DNA of 64,000 bases from contig OY998176.1 in the NCBI GenBank assembly GCA_963921935.1, positions 83,430,960 through 83,494,959 of the forward strand, given 5' to 3'. Each line of letters begins with the position of its first letter. The stretch's first letter is position 1. This DNA is from Galeruca laticollis (lineage: Eukaryota > Arthropoda > Insecta > Coleoptera > Chrysomelidae). A model generated the notes under the pieces. It searched no databases and was not told where the DNA came from. It saw nothing but the letters and a program-made list of their open reading frames with translations. A program made the position numbers and the translations under genes. Shown here piece by piece: positions 57,615 to 64,000 of the stretch.

Positions 57615-58559
57615 ACATCTTTGCGTGAGGCTATCTCGCAGGTTGACAACTGCTACACCCCGTTGTATCTTCTGCATGCAAGAGACACTCGACTTTCCAC
57701 TGATGCCGCCTATGAACAGGAGGTGACTATAGACTGGTCCAGTAAGGCACTTCACGGTAGACACCCGAACGATCTCAGCCAACCTTATTTAGACAAAGAA
57801 GCGTCGAACAAATGGCTGACACAAGCGGATATATTTGTCGAAACCGAGGGCTTCATGATATCAATCCAGGATCAAGTTACTCTAACCAGGAACTATCGGA
57901 AATATATTTTAAAGGAGTCGGATGTCATCGATCAATGCAGACAATACAACACATCACCGCCGGTTGTAAAGTACTCGCTCCGACTAGCCTTCAAAGGCAC
58001 GACCAAGTTGCGAAGATAGTACATCAAAAATTGGCTCTACTGTACAAACTCCACGAGGATGCATCCATCACCTTACTACAAATACCAACCCGAAAACGTC
58101 ATTGAAAATGCGCACTATCACCTCTATTGGAATCGTAGCATACTAACCGATAAGACCATTCCATGTAATAGACCAGATATTATCATTACCAACAAGACTG
58201 CAACTATAACTTATCTTATAGATGTCGGCATCCCAAATTCTCACAATCTGCAATCCACGTGGAATGAAAAATTGGTGAAATATACTCCTCTTGCTCTGAG
58301 GAAGTAAAGACAATTTGGAAACAAAGTGAGGTTAACGTGGTTCCTCTTATTATTTCCACAACTGGAATAATCCCAAAAATCCTCCACACCAGCCTACAAA
58401 TACTTAACCTACCACCGCTCATATACATACAGCTTCAGAAAGCTGTTATTCTGGAAACAGCAGCAATAGTAGGAAGACACCTCAACTTAAAATAGTTATG
58501 AAGGAACTTGTACTCGTACCGTTCCTCTCTGAAACACTGTTATAAGACGAGCATATACA
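57615..58559 (+). mobile_element. R4/Dong-like LINE, copy 2, strongly 5' truncated pseudogene
   Basis: Only the C-terminal region remains, in three frames: VDNCYTPLYLLHARDTRLST, KALHGRHPNDLSQPYLDKEA and ETEGFMISIQDQVTLTRNYR (57621-57930). Next comes QYNTSPPV/MQTIQHITAGCKVLAP after a shift, then YYKYQPENVIENAHYHLYWN and CNRPDIIITN with LIDVGIPNSHN, the restriction-like nuclease motif. The 3' end (VNVVPLIISTTGIIPKI in another frame) is followed by (TAA)n at 58560. Sequence differs from copies 1 and 3, so it is a third lineage or an old copy. Confidence 0.82.
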
Positions 58560-58576
58560 TAATAATAATAATAATG

Positions 58577-58651
<75 letters not shown>
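58560..58651. repeat. (TAA)n microsatellite, about 30 units
   Basis: One TGATAA interruption near the left end. Lies between copies 2 and 3 of the R4-like LINEs. Confidence 0.95.
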
Positions 58652-58652
<1 letters not shown>

Positions 58653-61600
58653 GGGGTTAAAATGGTAGTGAAGCGTCTCTTATAGCCTCTCCTACCAATT
58701 CCTGCTCGCACCTCCACGTTGGTAGCCCCGGTAACTATCTCTGGGGATTCGGGAGCGGGTAACCATCCCCGGTGGCGGATCTGCAGCAGATGGGCTAACG
58801 CGAGAGGGAGAACCACCACCACGCGGGGTAGCATCCCGTATGGTGTGAAAAAAAAAGTGCTTTCAACACACGAAGAAATCGTTACTCGGGCGGGGAAGGA
58901 TTAGATGCTGGTCCTTCCAATCGGAACCGTCAGGATGTCCAGCATGTAGATGAGAATGGTGGGGGCACCGCTCATCGAAACGTACCCCATCAACCGCTTG
59001 AACCTACGGCGCCTCGGAGACGTGTTGTGCGGCAGCCTGTCGCACCCACTGAACCAAATCAGGCACAATCAGAAAGACGACGTATGAAATGGGACAATGA
59101 AACCAACAAACAAGTAATACGTTCGTTTTTCACAGTTACGGCACTGGAGACTGATATGACGATGTACCGCATGCGACTGCATAATCACTTCATTGAGAAA
59201 ATGCCACACCTAAATCACCTCTCAGAACAACGAATAGCAGATCAACGTAGAGCTATCATAAGAAATAACCTAATACCTCTACCTGCAATCGAACAAATAA
59301 GGACAGAGGTGGAGAGGGAGATTAATCAACAGCCTATAAATGAAACCCCAGAGACTCAGGAACAAGAAAGTAGAGGACCTGAAGCTGACCTACCACTATT
59401 AAGTCTTCGACCCTCAGTAATCAACCGTCAAACATTATGGGAAGAAAACTACCAACAACATCTTACTGAATTCAGAGGATCCGACCCTGCCAGCAGGCCG
59501 GCGCTACCAAAACTCATTTATACTCCAAACACGCACTCTCTCTTAGAAATTGCTAATCAAATTCTGGAAAGTCAATTGGATGCAGATATGAACCTCGAGG
59601 AAATACATCTTCACGTGTATTGCGCAGCTCTAGCAACAATCAAAGCCAACAAACAAAAAATACTAAAAGCACCTAAGACACGTACGCCTCAAAAACCGAG
59701 ATGGGAACAAAGACTTAGTACCAAAATCGAGAATTTGAGAAAAGAAATTGGTAGAATTCAACAAATAGCAAATGGGCAAAAATCCAAAAAGCTGCTAAAT
59801 AAAATCCCGGTCCAGATTAAACAACAGCTGGAAGGAAAAACAACAAATGAAATAAAAACAATTATAGATGATACCTTAGATACCTGGAAACAAAAACTTG
59901 CAGTTGCTTCTAAAAGATTAAAAAAATATCAGGAGAGCTACCAACGCAAAATCCAAAACAACTTCTTTTCAAAAAATCAGAAGGGCTTCTATAGATCGTT
60001 CAACGAACAACCTGGTTCTAAAGGACAACCGCCAAAGAAGGAGGATTTACAGACATTTTGGGAAGGAATGTGGTCGAAGGAAATCGAACACCAGGAAAAT
60101 ACACCTTGGATCAAATCAGAAATTCAGAACAACAACCATCTACATATGTAAGAAATAATATTTACATTACAAGATCTAAAAAAGGTAATAAAAAACTTGG
60201 CCAACTGGAAAGTACCAGGGAACGACGGTATCCAAAATTTCTGGTACAAAAAACTTACGGCTACCCATCATCACCTGACCAACCAATTTAATATCGCTCT
60301 AAGAAACCCTGACCAACTACCAGACTTCCTTACAAATGGTGTAACTTATCTTCTTCCAAAATCTGATCAAACCCAAGATCCTTCTCAATATAGACCCATC
60401 ACGTGCCTTCCTACAATGTACAAAATCTTCACTGCAGCACTATGTGATAAACTGTACGCATACCTAGAAACTAATGATATTCTAACTGAGGAGCAGAAAG
60501 GGTGCAAAAGAAAATATATGGGCTGCAAGGAACAAATAACAATCGATAATGTGATATTGGAACAAATCAGAAAGAGGAACAGAAATCTATACATGGCTTA
60601 TATAGACTATCGGAAAGCTTTCGACTCAGTGCCCCACAGTTGGTTGATAAAAACTTTGGAAATTTACAATATACACCCTGTGGTGGTTAGGTTTCTAAAA
60701 AGTACTATGAGTAATTGGAAAACAAAACTCAAAATTAACCTAAATCACACAGAACTAGAAACTGAATCTATCAGTATTAAAAGAGGAATCTTTCAAGGAG
60801 ATACACTTTCCGCTCTATGGTTCTGCTTGTGTTTAAACCCATTATCACGTGGCCTAAACCACACAGGATATGGAGCAACTATTAGAGCGGATCGAAACTC
60901 AACAACCATAAGTCATCTATTCTTTATGGATGATCTGAAACTATATGCCGCGTGCAAAAAACACCTAGAATCCAACTTAAAACTCATGCACCAGTGGAGC
61001 ACAGATGTCGGAATGTCGTTTGGTATGGAAAAATGCCAAACTGTATCGGTTGAAAAGGGAAAGCTGAAAGAAGGAGAACCTATAGAACTAGAGCCAGGCA
61101 AATATATTGAAGCCATGACAGACAAACCCTACAAGTACTTAGGAATCCTTCAGACACACAAGATAGAACATAGAGAAATAAAAGCCATATTAACCACCGA
61201 ATTCGAAAAACGCCTTTACAACCTCTTAAAAAGTAAGCTAAATTCAAGAAACCTTACCACGGCCCTAAATAGCTACGCCATATCCGCTCTTCAGTACTCC
61301 TTCAGAATAATTAAATGGACTCAAACGGACCTGGAAGCAGTAAACAGAAAGATTAGAACCGAGCTAACAAAACATAGAAAACACCATCCAAAAGCGTCCG
61401 TCGAAAGGGTAAATTTACCTAGAGAAAAAGGAGGTAGAGGAATAAAAGATGTTGTGGAAGCTTGCACTCAGCAAATTGCAGGCTTGAGGAGTTTTTTCCG
61501 CCACCAAAATAGTCAACTTCATAAAGCCATAGTGAAAACAGATACGGGTGATACACCTTTAAACCTAAGCATGGAAAACTTTACGCCCTTTAATACACGA

Positions 61601-62483
61601 AATGAGGAAGATAAAATTAGAAATTGGCGTTCAAAAGAATTGCACGGAAGATTCATTAATGATTTACAGAAAGACACGATAGATCAAGCTAAATCGGTTG
61701 AATGGCTTAAAACTGGAACGCTGTTCCCAGAAACTGAAGGTTTTATGGTTGGTATACAAGATCAGGTTATAAAAACGAGGAATTACCAAAAGTATATCTT
61801 GAAGGAAGAAATACCAACAGAACGGTGCAGAAAGTGCAACAGAAGTCAAGAAACGATTGAACACATTCTTTCTAGTTGCCAAAGCATAGCTGAAACTAAA
61901 TATCTAGAACGACACAACAAAGTTGCCACAGTAGTATACCTAGAAGTACTGAAAAAACTTAACCTTGATCCACAAAACAACGAGCCATATTACAAATATA
62001 AGCCCCCTCCAGTTATCGAAAATCAGTATGTTAACATCTACTGGGATAAAACTATCATGACGGACGTAACAGTACGACACAACAGGCCGGACATCACAGT
62101 CATTAATAAACAATCCAAGCAAGCTCTGCTTATTGACATATCGATCCCAAATAATTCTAACACAGAAAGCAAATACAATGAAAAACTAAGCAAATACGCC
62201 GAGCTAAGGACCGAAATAAAAGAATTGTGGAATCTTTAAAGAAGTCAAGATCATTCCAGTTGTTTTATCCTGTATGGGGCTAATTCCCAAGAAACTAAGT
62301 ACTTCCCTCAAAGACATTGATATTCCTGAGTCAACCTACCGATTAATGCAAAAATCTGTAATCCTGGATGCGACAAACATTGTTAGGTCATTTCTAGAAT
62401 AGTGACACCCAACGAAAGTCTTGCTGTTGAGGCCGACTGTCGTTGAAACACGCCGGGTGTAAATCCGGTGACACAAAAAGGAA
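58652..62483 (+). mobile_element. R4/Dong-like LINE, copy 3, near full length
   Basis: 3.8 kb, from directly after a (TAA)n array to directly before another. The 5' 180 bases are GC-rich (GCGGATCTGCAGCAGATGGG) and not open. The ORF is then open from 58832, and the 3' UTR (62403-62483) contains GACACCCAACGAAAGTC and an imperfect inverted pair around CGCCGGGTGTAAATCCGGTG. Only two lesions. This is the best template for the family in the window. Confidence 0.85.
58832..62402 (+). pseudogene. R4-like LINE ORF, nearly intact
   Basis: Open from 58832 after a TAG; the first ATG is near 59084 (MKWDNETNKQVIRSFF), so the true start is unclear. An N-terminal DNA-binding-like region contains RIADQRRAIIRNNLI. 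RT follows: NWKVPGNDGIQNFWYKK, QYRPITCLPTMYKIFTA, YIDYRKAFDSVPHSWL, GIFQGDTLSALWFCLCLNPL, LFFMDDLKLYAA (FMDD). The zinc motif is CRKCNRSQETIEHILSSC. The restriction-like nuclease reads HNRPDITVIN then LIDISIPNNSN, followed by the Lys/Tyr-containing helix. Lesions: in-frame TAA at 60149-60151 (after NNHLHM) and an extra T near 62235 that shifts the last ~55 codons (VVLSCMGLIPKKL to a TAG at 62400-62402). The enzyme would nick target DNA and reverse transcribe the element RNA there. Confidence 0.9.

Positions 62484-62516
<33 letters not shown>
62484..62516. repeat. (AAT)n microsatellite, 3' tail of R4-like copy 3
   Basis: About eleven units, ending where the next LINE tail (ACGATACGATACGAT) begins. 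Confidence 0.92.
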
Positions 62517-62518
<2 letters not shown>

Positions 62519-63665
62519 GATACGATACGATTTAATGACCAGTTTTAAATACAAAAGCATTTGTGTAGTCCTAAATACTAAATTACTAAGTAGTTATCAA
62601 AATTCCTAAATCAGATAATAGAATAGAAATAAAGTTAAACCAATATTTTCATAAAATTAGATTTCTGAAGTAACATATATGTAAGAATGAATTAGTAAGA
62701 CTAATAATTGAACGACATGTAGTCCCGAACAATTTTGTAGTAAAAATTGTTTTGAAAATCTATAGAACTGATTCTGGCTCATATTTTTCACATTCTTATC
62801 AGCATGCAAATCTAGAAACTTATTATACAATCTAACATCTAGTTTGTTGTATTGTGTTTGATGCAGCCTAGAAAAAGGCACAATGAGTCGCTCTGCACCT
62901 CTGGTGGTATAACAGTAAACACCAGTAAACGCCATATGTAGTACACCCCTATGAATACACAGAAGTGTCTCAAATATGTACATGCAAGGCAATGGCAGGA
63001 TCCCATATTCCGCGAAAAGTCCACTGCAATGTACTCGACTTTTTGCATTATGAATAATGCGCAAAGCAGTCTTCTGAAGAGTAAAGACTCTTTGTACTCT
63101 GCTAGAGTTACCCCATAGAGAGATACCATAAGCCAGATGACTGTGGATCAACGCAAAGTAAATCGTACGCATAACAAGATTACTACCAATAGATGAGCGT
63201 AATTGTCTCATTGCAAAAATCTGTGATGAAATCTTTGAGCATAGTGAGTCTATGTGGTCCCCCCAATTGATACCAGGATCTAATGTGATACCCAACAATT
63301 TCACAGATTCCCCTTTGGTACCTCGTTTTACAGAGCTAAATGTTATTTTTTTAGTTTTCCCATCGTTTAATTTCAAATTGTTTGAATCAAACCAAGATTT
63401 AGCTAACTTTAGATTCTCGATGCTGACATCTTCCTCTCCTTTCGTTAAGAATGTAGCATCGTCTGCAAATAAAACCGATCGACACTCAAGAGACGCCGGT
63501 AGATCGTTTATGTATAGTAAAAATAATAATGGTCCTAATACTGAACCCTGTGGGACTTCATCGTTTACCGACATCCGACTAGATTCACAGCCATTGTAGC
63601 TTACGTATTGCTGACGATTTTCCAAATAAGATTTAAACAATTCCAACTCTCTACCACAGAATCCG
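62517..63665 (-). mobile_element. CR1-like LINE, 3' half, minus strand
   Basis: Minus-strand element with a short pentanucleotide tail, TATCG repeated three times, at 62518-62531. A 3' UTR (62532-62656) precedes the RT C-terminal half. It is cut at 63665 by a (TAA)n array. The tail-to-tail contact with R4-like copy 3 leaves no spacer. Confidence 0.75.
62657..63665 (-). pseudogene. CR1-like LINE reverse transcriptase, C-terminal half
   Basis: Uninterrupted for about 330 codons. Reads GRELELFKSYLENRQQYVSY, VPQGSVLGPLLFLLYINDLP, SVLFADDATFL (FADD in place of YADD), NLKLNDGKTKKITF, LLGITLDPGINWGDHI and IYFALIHSHLAYGISLWGN, to a stop at 62657. The reading frame has no internal stop, so this piece is young. 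The N-terminal RT blocks and endonuclease are absent. The open frame technically runs on through the microsatellite as poly-Tyr, which is meaningless. Confidence 0.85.
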
Positions 63666-63690
63666 TAATAATAATAATAATAAAAATAAA

Positions 63691-63741
<51 letters not shown>
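63666..63741. repeat. (TAA)n microsatellite with AAAAT interruptions
   Basis: About 24 units, followed by TAGATAGATAGATGG. It forms the 5' junction of the minus-strand LINE fragment. The remaining 259 bases to the window edge are AT-rich with nothing recognised. Confidence 0.93.
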
Positions 63742-63742
<1 letters not shown>

Positions 63743-64000
63743 GATAGATAGATGGTTTATTGACCCCATTCACATACATAGTACATTAGAAGTCAGTGAA
63801 AGTAGTACATATGAATACATTTTACCAACTAAAAATATTAAAGATTGTATAGTGTTGTATATGACAAATTTAAAATATAATAAAAATAATAGAAAGTAAA
63901 AATTTTACATAAATACAGACATACATTTCATAAAGTAAAAATATTGATGAAAATATGACAATTTTAAAATATAAAATAAGTTAAAAAATAATAGAAAGTA

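Noticed and set aside
63252..63599. Plus-strand ORF of 115 codons
   Set aside because: Complement of the CR1-like RT, whose motifs on the minus strand are unmistakable.

Overview
This window looks like a piece of an AT-rich arthropod, most probably insect, nuclear genome. It has no operons, ribosome-binding sites or bacterial genes. It does have short introns, LTR and non-LTR retrotransposons, Tc1/mariner, hAT and pogo transposases, dispersed satellites and long (TAA)n and (TA)n microsatellites. I found no convincing host gene; almost everything that can be read as protein is mobile-element debris. A beetle-like genome is only a guess from the element mix.

Layout. 1-1 kb: a pogo/jerky-type transposase, minus strand, running off the left edge. 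2.6-6.6 kb: a nearly complete CR1/Jockey-type LINE (PHD-finger ORF1, endonuclease plus reverse transcriptase ORF2) with a likely target duplication. 7.2-8.3 kb: a deleted LINE on the minus strand. 8.7-9.5 kb: a ~173-bp satellite array. 10-11 kb: an IS630/Tc1-like transposase. 11.5-12.4 kb: a mariner. 12.5-14 kb: a Gypsy gag joined directly to integrase, with PBS and LTR. 15.1-15.8 kb: an internally deleted mariner with precise terminal inverted repeats.

16.2-22.6 kb: a full-length Ty3/Gypsy element on the minus strand, with two ~451-bp LTRs, a 4-bp target duplication, integrase, RNase H, RT, protease, gag, a small membrane-protein ORF ahead of gag and a triplicated primer-binding site. 23.8-30.2 kb: hAT, DUF4817-type, Tc1 and RNase-H LINE fragments. 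30.3-30.9 kb: an array of small hairpins. 31.3-38 kb: LINE tails, a second Gypsy gag fragment and a hAT dimerisation domain. 38-39.7 kb: a MITE-like inverted-repeat element and a four-copy ~270-bp tandem repeat whose hairpin stem shows a compensatory change.

40.3-45 kb: palindrome clusters, then a KRBA2-like integrase transposon carrying an intron, split by a 2.2-kb TIR element full of AACGTT-rich tandem repeats, the whole lying inside the same ~173-bp satellite seen at 9 kb. 45-48.7 kb: DUF4817-type transposase, BEL/Pao gag-protease and an IS630-like tail. 48.7-52.2 kb: TA microsatellites, featureless DNA and a 24-bp minisatellite. 52.3-62.5 kb: an I-type LINE fragment, then three R4/Dong-like LINEs (restriction-like endonuclease) head to tail, each bounded by (TAA)n. 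62.5-63.7 kb: a CR1-like LINE fragment on the minus strand ending at another (TAA)n.

Nothing works together as a pathway here. The window is best read as layered transposition. The strongest candidates for something undescribed are the nested AACGTT-rich TIR element, the (TAA)-bounded R4 train, the covarying tandem-repeat hairpin and the Gypsy leader structure.
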